The notes under the pieces are model-generated. The model did no database searches. It was not told where the DNA came from and worked only from the letters and a program-made list of their open reading frames with translations. From Pelomonas sp036401055 (GTDB lineage: Bacteria; Pseudomonadota; Gammaproteobacteria; Burkholderiales; Burkholderiaceae_C), in NCBI GenBank assembly GCA_036401055.1, contig DASWWC010000062.1:1-64000 (forward strand): a stretch of 64,000 nucleotides of DNA, in the 5' to 3' direction. The translations under genes were made by a program, and so were the position numbers. Below, one piece after another: positions 36,588-45,246 of this stretch (position 1 is the first letter of the stretch; each line of letters begins with the position of its first letter).

Positions 36588-36988
36588 CAGACCTCCATGA
36601 GTTTGAGCGTTGCGGTGTAGGCGTCTTCGGGTGCGACGCCTTCTTGCGGCATGACCGGGCGTGTCGTGATGACCTCGCCGTCCTGGTGGCGCCACATCAC
36701 GTCGCGCAGCGCGCCGTGCAGCTGAAGCTGCATGACCTGGCCGGGCACGTCGGCCCAGGCCCGGAGCTGCAGCAACACGCTGCGCGGCAGCCAAGAGGCC
36801 AGTTCGACGGGTGGCGCCAGCGTGATCGGGCGGCCGGCGGTGGTGGTGGCCTGCACCTGGACGATCAGCGCGCCGGTGACCGAACGCGTGGCCGACTGGC
36901 CCACCGGGTGCCATGCCAGTTCGTCAGACCAGTACAGGTCGGCGGGCAGCGCGACGCTGGTGGCGCCGACGCTCAGGGTGATGCTCAT
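36587..36988 (-). CDS. small tail protein downstream of tape measure
   Basis: This 133-residue, mostly beta protein (MSITLSVGATSVALPADLYW) has a conserved-looking DVMWRHQDGEVITTRPVMPQ segment. In siphophages a distal-tail or tail-tip component often follows the tape measure, so that role is inferred. It overlaps the tape measure stop as ATGA and the next gene by one base. Confidence 0.6.
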   Translation of the reverse strand: MSITLSVGATSVALPADLYWSDELAWHPVGQSATRSVTGALIVQVQATTTAGRPITLAPPVELASWLPRSVLLQLRAWADVPGQVMQLQLHGALRDVMWRHQDGEVITTRPVMPQEGVAPEDAYTATLKLMEV

Positions 36989-39900
36989 GCGGCCCTCCTG
37001 GAGGCGTTGCCCAACTCGGTCATCAGGTTCTTGAGGCGTTCGGCGTCAGCGGCCGAGGCGGTGTTGATCGCCGTCGACGCGCCGCCGCCGATGCTGATGT
37101 TCACGGTGTGGCTGGTCGACGTGGTCGATGCCGGCGCCGGGCTTGCCGCCGAGCTGTCCGTGCCTCGGGTGCCCGGGTTCAAGCCGCCGATGCCAGAGGC
37201 CAGCTCGGCCGCGCTGACGATCTGCTGCAGCCGGCTGATCCACATCTGATCGTTGGCGCGGCCCTCGGGCGACACGGAGCCCGGGTTGCCCAGCTTGGCG
37301 TTCTCTTGCGCCACGCGCAAAGCGTTTTGCGCACCCGCCAGGTCGTTGGCCGAGATCTGGCCGGCCTGGAACCTGGCCCACAGATCGAAGGGGTAGCTGT
37401 TGTCCACCGCCCCGCCGCCCTGGCCAGCCATCATGCCGCTGGTCGACGAGACGCCGGAGCGGAACGAGTCCATGCCCGAGCCGTCGATCTTGCCGGCCGT
37501 CTTCGCGACGGTGTTCAGGCGGCCGAAGGCGGCGACCTGGTCGTCGATGGCGCGCGTGGTGCGGCGCGTGGAGGTCTCGGCATCGCCCATGGCCTGGATG
37601 AACACGCGGCCGGCGCGGTCCACGCCAATCTCCAGGCCGCGCATGGCAGCCTCGACCTTCAGCGACTCGCTGGCCACGCCCTTGTTGGCCTTGATAGCGG
37701 CCTCGGCGTAACGCACAAAGCCCTCCTGCAGCTCGCCTGCCGTGGCGGTGCCGGAGTTGCGCATGATCTCGTAGGCAGCCTTGAACTGAGCTGCCGTCTC
37801 GCTGAGGCTCTTCTGACTCGTGACGCCCAGCACCTTCATGGCCTCAGCCACGCTCTGGATGCCGGGCAGCATCCCATCCATCTTCAGCTTGACCTGGTCG
37901 GCCTGCGCAGAGATCTGATCCAGCAAGCCGTTGGTGATCTTGTCGCCGAGCAACTGGCGCGCTGCCTTGATTCGTTGAGTGAGCGCGTCGAGGGCTTGCT
38001 GTGAGTCGGCGGTGTCGATGGCCTTCACGAAACTCGCCGCGAGCACACGACCGGCGTCGAGGCCCTGGGCCTTGAGCCGGTCGAACCCAGCGATCAGCGC
38101 CTCGGTGTCGTTGATGGCCTTGACCGCCGCCTGGCTCATGCCAGTGCTGATGAGCCCCATGTCCAGGCCAGCGCGCTTGATGGCCTCGCGCAGCTGGGCG
38201 TCGATGACCTGCGAAAGCTGCTCGGCGCTGCGCTGCGTGCCGTCCAGCGCGGCGCGCGCAAGGATCTCAAACTTGGCCAGGTCTTGACCATCCAAGGCCT
38301 CGGCCCAGGCCTTCTGCACCTGCTCTGCCGTCAGCTTGCCGTCGGCCGCGAGCTTGTCCAGCACGCCGGCAGCGGCCTTGATACCAGGGGAGCTGGCCAG
38401 GTCGAACTTCTTGCCGATGGCGTTGATCGCTTCGTCAGCGGTCTGGCCCTTCTTGATCAGTTCATCGAACTCGCCGATCAGCTTCTTGGCCGCGTCGCTG
38501 AGCCCGAACTTGGCCTCGGCCGCAGCCTTGTCGGCCGCCGCCTGGTCGGACCTGGCCTTGGCGAGCGCCTGGGCCTGCTCGTAGGAGCGCTTCTCCTGCG
38601 CGGCCAGGTCTTTCTCGGCTTCCTCCACCGTCTTCAGGCCCCGGGCCTTGAGCACCAGCTTGGCGGCCACCTCGCCCAGATCCTTGGCGTAGGTCGCCGT
38701 CAGCACCAGTAGCCCAACCGGGCCGCCCAGCATGCCCACCACGCCGCGCCCGGCGGCCGCCACGCCGCCCATGGCCGTGGACAGCAGGCCCTTCTTGGTG
38801 GCCGCGTCCACCGACGCTGCGCCGGCTGCGGTGACGGCGGCGGCATTTGCCCGCGCCGCCGCTGTGTTGGCGACCGTGGCGGCCGTGTTGGCCGTCAGCG
38901 CCGTGGTGGCCGTCGCCGCGCCCACCGCCCAGTCCTTGAAGTGGCTGGCCAGCTTGAGCAACTGCAACGCCACTACGCCCTTGCCCACCGTGGCCAGCGT
39001 GCCAACGATGGTGTCCAGGTTGTTGGCGAGGTAGGCGATGGCCTCAGCGGCGGTCTTGCTGGCGCCCGTGGACTTGTCCAGGTTGCCGATGTAGATCATC
39101 CACTGCGTGGACAGGTTCTGCAGCGCGCCGCCCACCGTGGGCGGGAGCTTGGCGAACTCGGCGGAGATGGTGTCGGACTGGCCCTTCAGCGCCTTGATGA
39201 TGGTTTCGCTGGTGAGCTGGCCTTCTGCGGCCATCTCGCGCAGCCGGCCGGTGGTCACGCCCAGGCCATCGGCCAGCGCCTTGGCCAGGCGCGGGCTCTG
39301 CTCCATCACCGAGTTGAACTCGTCGCCGCGCAGCACGCCCGACTGCAGCCCCTGGTTCAGCTGCGTGATCGCCGCCTCGGCCGCCTGCACACTGCCGCCC
39401 GTGATCTGGACGGACTGGTTGATCGTGCGCGTGAGGTCCAGCGACTCCTGGTTCGTCAGGTTGAGCTGCTTGCCCGCGGTGGCGATGCGGGCGAACAACT
39501 CGCCCGTGGCCTCCAGGCCGGAGCGCGTCTCCAGCGCGATCTGCTGCACGCCCTCCATACCGGCACGGAAGGCCTGGCCCTCGCCGGTGGCCAGCTTGAT
39601 GCGCGCGGCCAGGCCGTTGTAGGCGTCGGCCGTCTCGGCCGCATCCTTGATGAGCCCGCCCAGGAAGCCGCCGCCCTGCAGCGCGATGAAGGCGTTCTGG
39701 ACGCGGCCCAGCTGGGTGCTGATGGAGTCGACGCCCTCGCCGATGGCGCGGTGCGTGCGCTGGATCTGAGCGCCGGCCTCGGTCGCGCCGCGCGCGGCAC
39801 CCTGGTAGGCAGGCAACAAGTTGGCCACCGCGGCGCGCACCTGCTCGGATTCGGCCGCCAGGCGCTGCTGGGCGTCCTTGGCGTTCTTGCTGGCGATGCC

Positions 39901-40305
39901 GTAGTTCTGCAGCTCGCCCACCGCGCCGGCCAGGGCGGTGCGCTGCTCCACCATCTTGGCGCGGGCGGCTTCGGTGGCGCCCTGCAGGCGCTGCAGTGCC
40001 TCGGCTTCGCGCGCCGTGGGCGGGCCGGCCTGGCCGATCTGCTGGCCGAAGTTCTGGGCCTCGGCCTCGGCGCGCTTGAGCGCGGCGGCGGCATCGGTGG
40101 CCTCGCGCTTGAGGCGCTCGAAGGTGTTGATGGCCTCCTGCTGCCGGGCCAGCTCGCGCAGCCTGTCGGCGGCGGCCTGGGCCTGGGCCTTGAGGTCGCC
40201 CTCCAGCACCTTGGCCATGTCGTCCAGGCGCCGCGTCAGGTCGACCACGTTCTCGCGGCCGCCGACATTGGCCTGGATCTCGACGTTGATGGGCGTGGTG
40301 TTCAT
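36985..40305 (-). CDS. tail tape measure protein
   Basis: This 1106-residue protein begins with long Ala/Glu/Arg coiled-coil (residues about 20-180). A conserved tape-measure domain follows at about 190-420 (GLAARIKLATGEGQAF, GSVQAAEAAITQLNQGLQSG, LRGDEFNSVMEQSPRLAKAL), then a hydrophobic segment around 470-540 and more helix. Its length implies a non-contractile tail of roughly 150-170 nm by the usual rule of 1.5 angstrom per residue. It lies between the major tail protein and tail-tip genes. Confidence 0.88.
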   Translation of the reverse strand: MNTTPINVEIQANVGGRENVVDLTRRLDDMAKVLEGDLKAQAQAAADRLRELARQQEAINTFERLKREATDAAAALKRAEAEAQNFGQQIGQAGPPTAREAEALQRLQGATEAARAKMVEQRTALAGAVGELQNYGIASKNAKDAQQRLAAESEQVRAAVANLLPAYQGAARGATEAGAQIQRTHRAIGEGVDSISTQLGRVQNAFIALQGGGFLGGLIKDAAETADAYNGLAARIKLATGEGQAFRAGMEGVQQIALETRSGLEATGELFARIATAGKQLNLTNQESLDLTRTINQSVQITGGSVQAAEAAITQLNQGLQSGVLRGDEFNSVMEQSPRLAKALADGLGVTTGRLREMAAEGQLTSETIIKALKGQSDTISAEFAKLPPTVGGALQNLSTQWMIYIGNLDKSTGASKTAAEAIAYLANNLDTIVGTLATVGKGVVALQLLKLASHFKDWAVGAATATTALTANTAATVANTAAARANAAAVTAAGAASVDAATKKGLLSTAMGGVAAAGRGVVGMLGGPVGLLVLTATYAKDLGEVAAKLVLKARGLKTVEEAEKDLAAQEKRSYEQAQALAKARSDQAAADKAAAEAKFGLSDAAKKLIGEFDELIKKGQTADEAINAIGKKFDLASSPGIKAAAGVLDKLAADGKLTAEQVQKAWAEALDGQDLAKFEILARAALDGTQRSAEQLSQVIDAQLREAIKRAGLDMGLISTGMSQAAVKAINDTEALIAGFDRLKAQGLDAGRVLAASFVKAIDTADSQQALDALTQRIKAARQLLGDKITNGLLDQISAQADQVKLKMDGMLPGIQSVAEAMKVLGVTSQKSLSETAAQFKAAYEIMRNSGTATAGELQEGFVRYAEAAIKANKGVASESLKVEAAMRGLEIGVDRAGRVFIQAMGDAETSTRRTTRAIDDQVAAFGRLNTVAKTAGKIDGSGMDSFRSGVSSTSGMMAGQGGGAVDNSYPFDLWARFQAGQISANDLAGAQNALRVAQENAKLGNPGSVSPEGRANDQMWISRLQQIVSAAELASGIGGLNPGTRGTDSSAASPAPASTTSTSHTVNISIGGGASTAINTASAADAERLKNLMTELGNASRRAA

Positions 40306-40330
40306 GGCGCGGTTGGTTCAAAATGGCGTC

Positions 40331-40507
40331 ATGCCGCGCCTCTTGTTCTTCGTCGTCGGACTGGCCTTGCTGGGCTTCACCTTCTCTTTCAAGGTGGGCT
40401 TTTGGCTGGCCGTGGGGGCGGCCGTGGTGTGGTGTGGCGCTGCGGTGTGGTCGGTGGCCGCACTGGCCGCGCCGCTGCCGCGCAGGCAGCAGCAGCGCGG
40501 GCGCTGA
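40331..40507 (+). CDS. small opposite-strand membrane protein (possible moron)
   Basis: This 58-residue frame lies in the 211-base gap between the tape measure and major tail protein genes and reads against them. It encodes two likely helices (LLFFVVGLALLGFTFSF and WLAVGAAVVWCGAAVW) and a basic tail RRQQQRGR. Third codon positions are strongly G or C, as in real genes here. The ribosome site is poor. It could be a moron expressed in the lysogen, for example in exclusion; alternatively the gap hides a leftward gene I could not find. Confidence 0.45.
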   Translation: MPRLLFFVVGLALLGFTFSFKVGFWLAVGAAVVWCGAAVWSVAALAAPLPRRQQQRGR

Positions 40508-40516
40508 GCGCCGCCG

Positions 40517-41275
40517 TCAGACCATCGTGGTGCGGTAGTAGCGGCTGATGCCGGCGCCGGTCTTGGTGGGGTCGGCCAGCAACGTGCCCGTCACGCCCAG
40601 CTTGCCGAACTGCCCCGTCAGCAGGCCCAGGCTCTTGGCCACCGATTGGCTGGCGCGCCAGATGTCCACGATCACCGGCTTGCCGTCATCGGCCTCGTTC
40701 AGGCCGCCGAAGCGCAGCTGCAGCTCGGCAGCCTTGGTCGTGAGCGCCTCCAGCACGGCCTGGCCGGCGTAGCTGTAGCTGAGCGTGGCTGCCTCGGCAT
40801 CGTCGATGTCCGGCGCGTTGTCGAACACGTAGATGCCTTCGGGTCGGACTTCGTAGTTGCCGGCCGCAGCGATCGGCGTGCTCCCGATCTCGATGACAAC
40901 CGACGAGATCGCGATGTGCGGCAGCGGGATCAGGCCACCCTTGTGCAGCGTGACGGCCTGATCTTCCACCGTGCCGGCATCGGCCTCGGAGACCGTGGAC
41001 AGCGAGGCACGCGCCAGGTTGACGACGTTCCAGTCGGCGAACTCGATCTCGATCTGCGCCTCCTTCACCCGGCGCACCTCGGCGTAGGTGCCGCCGCCCA
41101 GGCGCGTCATGTCGGGCTGCTGCATCACGTCTTCGGTGTGGTTCACCGCCAGGCTGAGCACGTTGCCCACGGGCAGCATCAGGCCGGAGCTGCCATAGGC
41201 GCGGGCGTAGACCTGGCCGACGTTGAGGGACGGCTTGTAGATCTTGCGGGTGATCACTTGCGGGGCGGTTGCCAT
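40517..41275 (-). CDS. major tail (tube) protein
   Basis: This is a 252-residue, beta-rich protein (MATAPQVITRKIYKPSLNVG; DVMQQPDMTRLGGGTYAEVR) directly upstream of the tape measure, the place of the tail tube subunit in siphophages. It matches the general pattern of major tail proteins in B3-like transposable phages. No sheath gene follows, agreeing with a non-contractile tail. Confidence 0.72.
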   Translation of the reverse strand: MATAPQVITRKIYKPSLNVGQVYARAYGSSGLMLPVGNVLSLAVNHTEDVMQQPDMTRLGGGTYAEVRRVKEAQIEIEFADWNVVNLARASLSTVSEADAGTVEDQAVTLHKGGLIPLPHIAISSVVIEIGSTPIAAAGNYEVRPEGIYVFDNAPDIDDAEAATLSYSYAGQAVLEALTTKAAELQLRFGGLNEADDGKPVIVDIWRASQSVAKSLGLLTGQFGKLGVTGTLLADPTKTGAGISRYYRTTMV

Positions 41276-41321
41276 GTGGGTTGCTCCAGGTTGGACTCGT
41301 AGGGGCCGCGGCGCGGCCGTG

Positions 41322-41774
41322 TCAGTTGCTGAACAGGGTTTCGGCGATGAACGCCATGGGCACGTACAGAAAGCCCGCGCTGGCCCAGCTGCGCGGCGCT
41401 GGCGCCAGGCGCAGCGGCTTCACCGCGCCGGGCGGCTGGAAGCCCATCAGCGCGCCGCCGGCACGGGCCAGCAGCTCGCCGGCCTCCTGGCGCGCCGCGC
41501 CGCCGGAGCGGGTGTCGGCCACGTTGCGAACGGCGGCCACGGCCAGCCAGGTGTGCGCCAGGCGGGCCTTGGTGCCGGCACCGTTGACCTCATCCACCTT
41601 GAAGCCGTTCCAGATCACGTGCACGGCCGGCACGCGCTGGGCGGCTTCTCTCACGTCGGCCAGGTCGGCCACCGTGAGCACGAAGACGGCGGGCGCCAGG
41701 TCGGCCACCGCGGCGCGCACGCGCGCCACCAGGTGGGGCTCCAGCGCCAGGAAATTGTTGGGGTGCACGGACAT
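41322..41774 (-). CDS. tail terminator / head-tail joining protein
   Basis: This is a 150-residue protein between the DUF1320 gene and the tail tube gene. VHVIWNGFKVDEVNGAGTKA followed by HTWLAVAAVRNVAD resembles Gp37-type tail completion proteins. Order (head completion, terminator, tube) supports a tail terminator role. Start codon shares a base with the preceding stop. Confidence 0.62.
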   Translation of the reverse strand: MSVHPNNFLALEPHLVARVRAAVADLAPAVFVLTVADLADVREAAQRVPAVHVIWNGFKVDEVNGAGTKARLAHTWLAVAAVRNVADTRSGGAARQEAGELLARAGGALMGFQPPGAVKPLRLAPAPRSWASAGFLYVPMAFIAETLFSN

Positions 41775-42265
41775 CAGCGGTAGCCCTCCAGCTGCGCGTC
41801 GATGCGCGGCGCAAAGCTGTAGGCCACCTCGCCGCTGCCCGGCTCGCTGCCCGCCAGCTGCAGCCCGGGCTGGCCGCCCCAGGGGCAGGTCAGCACGGTC
41901 TTGCCGTCGGACAGCATCTGCAGGTTCTGCTGCGCGGCCTTGAAGCGCACAAACACCTCGTGCTCGGGCGCGACCTGGTCGTACAGGTAGTAGCGGGCCA
42001 CGTCGCAGGTCGCGCGGGTCAGCGCGGGTGGCGGCACCAGCACGATGGCGGCGGGGTCATCCACCGTCGGCGCGGGCTTGGCGCAGCCCTGCAGGGGCAG
42101 CTGGTACACGGCGCCCACAAAGCCGTCCACGAAGGCCTGCGCATCGCCCAGGGCACGGCCGGCCTTGTCGGCGTCGACGGCATCACCGGCGGCACCGGCG
42201 GTGAGCTGGATCAGCTCCAGCTCGCCGAAGCGGTCAACCATGTCCTGGACGGTGGCGTAGTTCAT
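41774..42265 (-). CDS. DUF1320 (Mu gp36-like) head-tail completion protein
   Basis: This 163-residue protein starts with MNYATVQDMVDRFGELELIQ and has ATCDVARYYLYDQ in the middle, matching DUF1320 proteins such as Mu gp36. It is thought to be a head-tail connector. It follows the capsid cluster and precedes the tail terminator, the usual place. Confidence 0.8.
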   Translation of the reverse strand: MNYATVQDMVDRFGELELIQLTAGAAGDAVDADKAGRALGDAQAFVDGFVGAVYQLPLQGCAKPAPTVDDPAAIVLVPPPALTRATCDVARYYLYDQVAPEHEVFVRFKAAQQNLQMLSDGKTVLTCPWGGQPGLQLAGSEPGSGEVAYSFAPRIDAQLEGYR

Positions 42266-42277
42266 CGCTCAGCGGCG

Positions 42278-42643
42278 TCAGGTGTTGCGCTGGGTGACGA
42301 TCTGCACCTCGACCAGCTGGCCGGCGGCCGTGGTCGCGCCCATGGCGCGGGCGCAGTGCAGCGTGGCCGTGCCGACAGCCGCGCGGCCCGTGCCGTCGGC
42401 CGCGGGGCGCACGTAGTCGTGCAGCGCGATGGGCTCGCTGCACTCGACGAGGTAGCTGTAGCTCGTGACCACCGGAATGGCCTCGCCGATGGCGGCAGCG
42501 GGCATCTCGCTGATGCCCTGGGAGTCCTTCGCGCCGCCGGCCGCGGTGGCGTAGGTGCCGTCACGGGCGATGAAGCGGTAGGCGGCAAGGACCGCGGCGG
42601 CGATCACCGTGGTGGCATGTCGCTTGTCGTACTGGTTTCGCAT
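42278..42643 (-). CDS. DUF2190-like capsid decoration protein
   Basis: This 121-residue, Ala/Val-rich beta protein (IARDGTYATAAGGAKDSQGI, ECSEPIALHDYV, AVGTATLHCARAMG) resembles capsid cement proteins of the DUF2190 type. It lies between the capsid and DUF1320 genes. Family assignment is by pattern only. Confidence 0.55.
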   Translation of the reverse strand: MRNQYDKRHATTVIAAAVLAAYRFIARDGTYATAAGGAKDSQGISEMPAAAIGEAIPVVTSYSYLVECSEPIALHDYVRPAADGTGRAAVGTATLHCARAMGATTAAGQLVEVQIVTQRNT

Positions 42644-42667
42644 GAATGCTCCTGGTGGCAGCGGGGG

Positions 42668-42994
42668 TTAGCTCTTCTTGGCCTTGCTGGTGGCAGGCGC
42701 GGGCGGGGGCGGCGGCGGGTTCTGCTCGGCCTGGGCGGGCGGTGCGGCGATGGACTCGGCCGCGCCTTGCATACGCTCGCGGGCCTCTTCGAAGTCCTTC
42801 TTCGCCTCGCTCTCGGCGCGATTGGCCTGGCGCTGCTCCCGGGCCGCGGCGTCAAGGTCTTGCGCCGAGCCGGACGCCACCAGCTCGCGGGCGTCGTGCT
42901 CGTGCAGATCCGGCAGCGGCTGGCCGGGCTGGATCACGGTGCGCTCGCCGTTCACGACGACGGCCGTGGCGACGAGGGCGATCAGCTTGCTCAT
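42668..42994 (-). CDS. small capsid-associated protein, Pro/Glu-rich tail
   Basis: This is a 108-residue protein. The N-terminal 50 residues look folded (VVVNGERTVIQPGQPLPDLH, DARELVASGSAQ). Then come a charged helix (AAREQRQANRAESEAKKDFE) and a Pro-rich end with lysines. It lies directly after the capsid gene, so a head accessory or fibre role is inferred. No firm family. Confidence 0.55.
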   Translation of the reverse strand: MSKLIALVATAVVVNGERTVIQPGQPLPDLHEHDARELVASGSAQDLDAAAREQRQANRAESEAKKDFEEARERMQGAAESIAAPPAQAEQNPPPPPPAPATSKAKKS

Positions 42995-43021
42995 GTTCAA
43001 AGTCCTTTTCAGGTTCCCCGA

Positions 43022-43148
43022 CCCAGGCCGCCAATGCGGCCTGGGGGCTACTACGCGCCGGGGGATATGTGGGGTCACCGGCTTCGCTGGGCCACCCCGT
43101 GGGCACGTGCAGTGCAGGCCCACGGGGTGCCAGCAGGCCATTGCTGGC
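43022..43148 (-). repeat. three consecutive hairpins after the capsid gene
   Basis: Three inverted repeats fill this untranslated gap of 174 bases. They are a perfect 10-base stem at 43022-43045 (CCCAGGCCGC/GCGGCCTGGG), a perfect 12-base stem at 43093-43129 (CACCCCGTGGGC/GCCCACGGGGTG), and a 7-base stem at 43129-43148. None has a T tract. They probably stabilise or attenuate the highly expressed capsid mRNA. Confidence 0.6.
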
Positions 43149-43168
43149 CTTGCGGCGGCGGCGAGGTG

Positions 43169-44131
43169 TTACTTCGGGTTGGTGAACAGGAACGCGGCCG
43201 TGTTGTAGGCGACGTTGGCCTGGCGCTCGAACGTGGCGCCGTAGATCCAGCTCTTGGCGCCGTTGTCGTAGTACGGCGTCTCGGCGAAGGGGTGGCCCTC
43301 CAGCACGTTGGTGAAGCCGAAGGCCGGCTCGGCCAGGCTGATGTCGCTGGTGCCGCCCGCGCCCATCTTGGGCACGTAGGCCAGGATGGCGTTGTTGCCC
43401 CACACGTCCGAGCCCACGCCGGCAGCATCCAGCGACACGGCATCGCCGACGATGATTTCTTCCAGGTTCAGGATCTGCTTGAGCTGCTCCAGCGATGCCG
43501 GCCCCTGCTGCGTGGACGGCAGATAGCTCTTCACCTCGACGTTGGTGCGGATGGCCTGGTGCGCGTCGGCCGACAGCGTGAGCCGGTTCGGCCGCTTGCC
43601 GATCTTCTTGCGGATGACCTCGCTGGCCGCCAGGATGTCGGTCACCGGCGTGCCGGTGGCGGCGCTCCACTTGGTGGCACCAGCCAGGGCCAGCACGTGA
43701 CCGGCCGCGTAGCTGCCCACAGTGGTGGCCAGGCTGGCCACTTCCAGCTCGTAGTCCAGCAGCAGGATGTCGTTGGCCGTGGACATGGCGATGCGCGAGA
43801 TGTCCAGGTAGTTGCCCACGTTGAGCTTGCGGCTCTCGTCGGACTCGCGGATCAGCTCGCGCGGGATGGGCACCTCCACGCTGTACTGGTTGACCGTGTA
43901 GGTCTTGCCGTCGTAGCGGATGTCCACGCGCTTGGTGGAGGTGCCGGGCGCGCGGCGCAGGTTGTAGCGGCGCAGGCGCTCATCACCGGCCTGGGCCAGC
44001 GTGACGCTGGACAGCGTCTGCGGCAGGCGCGGGAACAAGCGCTCGGCGATGAAGGTGCCCTGACCGAGACCCAGCAGCAGGTTGGTCAGGATGGGGTTTT
44101 GCTTCAGCCGGATCTCGGCGGCGGTCATCAT
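43169..44131 (-). CDS. major capsid protein
   Basis: This is a 320-residue protein: VDIRYDGKTYTVNQYSVEVP, RKLNVGNYLDISRIAMSTAN and EVIRKKIGKRPNRLTLSADA are consistent with a major head subunit of transposable siphophages in the HK97-fold group. It follows the protease/scaffold gene by 27 bases. Two adjacent ATGs (44131 and 44128) are possible; GAGAGGT lies upstream. The downstream hairpin cluster fits a very abundant transcript. Confidence 0.82.
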   Translation of the reverse strand: MMTAAEIRLKQNPILTNLLLGLGQGTFIAERLFPRLPQTLSSVTLAQAGDERLRRYNLRRAPGTSTKRVDIRYDGKTYTVNQYSVEVPIPRELIRESDESRKLNVGNYLDISRIAMSTANDILLLDYELEVASLATTVGSYAAGHVLALAGATKWSAATGTPVTDILAASEVIRKKIGKRPNRLTLSADAHQAIRTNVEVKSYLPSTQQGPASLEQLKQILNLEEIIVGDAVSLDAAGVGSDVWGNNAILAYVPKMGAGGTSDISLAEPAFGFTNVLEGHPFAETPYYDNGAKSWIYGATFERQANVAYNTAAFLFTNPK

Positions 44132-44158
44132 GATGGGTGGACCTCTCGTGGTGTGGGG

Positions 44159-44659
44159 TTAGGCGGTGAACGACGTGACGGCCGTGAGCGCCTCGGCGTA
44201 GCTCACCTTGTGATGCGCGGCGTAGGCGCGCGCGGCCTGGTCGATCTCGGCGTCGGACTTGCCCTTCGCGGAGCCAGCGGCAGCCGCGGTCTCGCCCGGC
44301 TTGAACTCGCCGAACTGCACCTTGGCCGTGCCCAGCGAGATCAGGCTCTTGACGAACTCGACCGGGGAGACCTTCTTGGTGGTGTCGCCCTCGCTGAACT
44401 CGACGACCTCGCCCTCGGCCAGGCGGTCCAGCACGGCCACGGCGGCGGCCTGGTCCTTGGGCAGCAGGCGGCCGGCCTTGACCTCGCCTTCGGCGAACGA
44501 CACGTGGGCCGCATGGCGGGCCTGGCGGTTCTGTTCGGCGAAGTTGGCCACCTGGCCTTCGGCGGCCGTGGCGCGCTGCAGCGCGGCGTCGCGCTCAGCG
44601 TTGGCCTTGGCAGCCGCAGCTTCGGCCTCGGCCAGCTTCTTCTTCGTTTCCTCGTCCAT
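44159..44659 (-). CDS. nested scaffold protein (Mu gpZ-like), internal in-frame start
   Basis: An ATG inside the protease gene (MDEETKKKLAEAEAAAAKAN) is preceded at 9 bases by AGGAG (plus-strand CTCCT at 44669-44673). It would give a 166-residue protein made of the coiled coil and C-terminal region only. Mu makes its scaffold gpZ from the same kind of in-frame internal start in gene I, so a separate scaffold is likely here too. Confidence 0.65.
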   Translation of the reverse strand: MDEETKKKLAEAEAAAAKANAERDAALQRATAAEGQVANFAEQNRQARHAAHVSFAEGEVKAGRLLPKDQAAAVAVLDRLAEGEVVEFSEGDTTKKVSPVEFVKSLISLGTAKVQFGEFKPGETAAAAGSAKGKSDAEIDQAARAYAAHHKVSYAEALTAVTSFTA

Positions 44660-45154
44660 GGGGTTGGGCTCCTGTGGTTCGACGGGGTCAGAGAAATTGA
44701 CGGCATCCGCCGCCTCGGAAAACTCGATGTCCTTCAGACCCTTCACCGCAGGCGGCTGCGCGCCCAGGAAGCCGGCGTGGCGCAGGTACCAGACGCCGGG
44801 CTTGGGGTTGGAGGGGTCTTGCGGGTGGTAGAACGAGGCGCTGCGCTTCTTGAAGCGGCCGGCGTTCACCATCTCGGCGAAGGCGGGCTCGACCTGCTTG
44901 TGATCCGCAATGCGCAGCACGTCGCCGACGACCTCCAGGCCGGCGGCCCAGCCGTAGGCCGGCTTGTTGCTCGCGGGGTGGCCGACGACCAGTGGCGCTT
45001 CGCTCAGCGCGGGGTCGTAGGCGGCAGCGGACGCGTGCAGGTCCGCCGTGGTGATCGTGTATTCCTGGCCGTTGTCGGCACGGCGCGTGCCGGCCCGGAA
45101 GATCTCGACGCCGCGCGGGAGCGTCGGCTGAGTGGAGGTGGCGGCGGTGGGCAT
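44159..45154 (-). CDS. prohead protease with C-terminal scaffold (Mu gpI-like)
   Basis: This is a 331-residue protein from ATG 45154. Residues 1-150 match Mu-type phage protease (GVEIFRAGTRRADNGQEYTI; APLVVGHPASNKPAYGW with the conserved GHP; KKRSASFYHP). After a linker, residues about 166-215 form an Ala/Glu/Lys coiled coil, the scaffold. ATG was preferred to the GTG at 45178 because the promoter-like element then lies at the same distance as in the right arm. It is the first gene of the leftward late arm. Confidence 0.8.
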   Translation of the reverse strand: MPTAATSTQPTLPRGVEIFRAGTRRADNGQEYTITTADLHASAAAYDPALSEAPLVVGHPASNKPAYGWAAGLEVVGDVLRIADHKQVEPAFAEMVNAGRFKKRSASFYHPQDPSNPKPGVWYLRHAGFLGAQPPAVKGLKDIEFSEAADAVNFSDPVEPQEPNPMDEETKKKLAEAEAAAAKANAERDAALQRATAAEGQVANFAEQNRQARHAAHVSFAEGEVKAGRLLPKDQAAAVAVLDRLAEGEVVEFSEGDTTKKVSPVEFVKSLISLGTAKVQFGEFKPGETAAAAGSAKGKSDAEIDQAARAYAAHHKVSYAEALTAVTSFTA

Positions 45155-45182
45155 GCCGCCACTGTCGGCCGCGGGCACCGCC

Positions 45183-45206
45183 CGGGCCGAGTAAAGCGTT
45201 TTAGTA
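45183..45206 (-). promoter_or_regulatory. late promoter-like element, left arm
   Basis: On the minus strand this reads CTAAAACGCTTTACTCGG. It matches 15 of 18 bases with the element before the right-arm lysis genes, and CGCTTTACT ends 35 bases before ATG 45154, against 36 in the right arm. ACAGTGG, probably part of the ribosome site, recurs just before both ATGs. The TAAA/TTTA dyad suggests an activator site; Mor is encoded nearby. Confidence 0.6.
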
Positions 45207-45246
45207 AATGTCGGCCTGCTGGCCTAGAGGCTTGGGGAAGGGAAGG

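Noticed and set aside
40306..40516. Leftward Ala/Thr/Lys-rich frame in the gap before the tape measure, as a frameshifted chaperone
   Set aside because: It has no start codon and no ribosome site, and mirrors the hydrophobic rightward frame.
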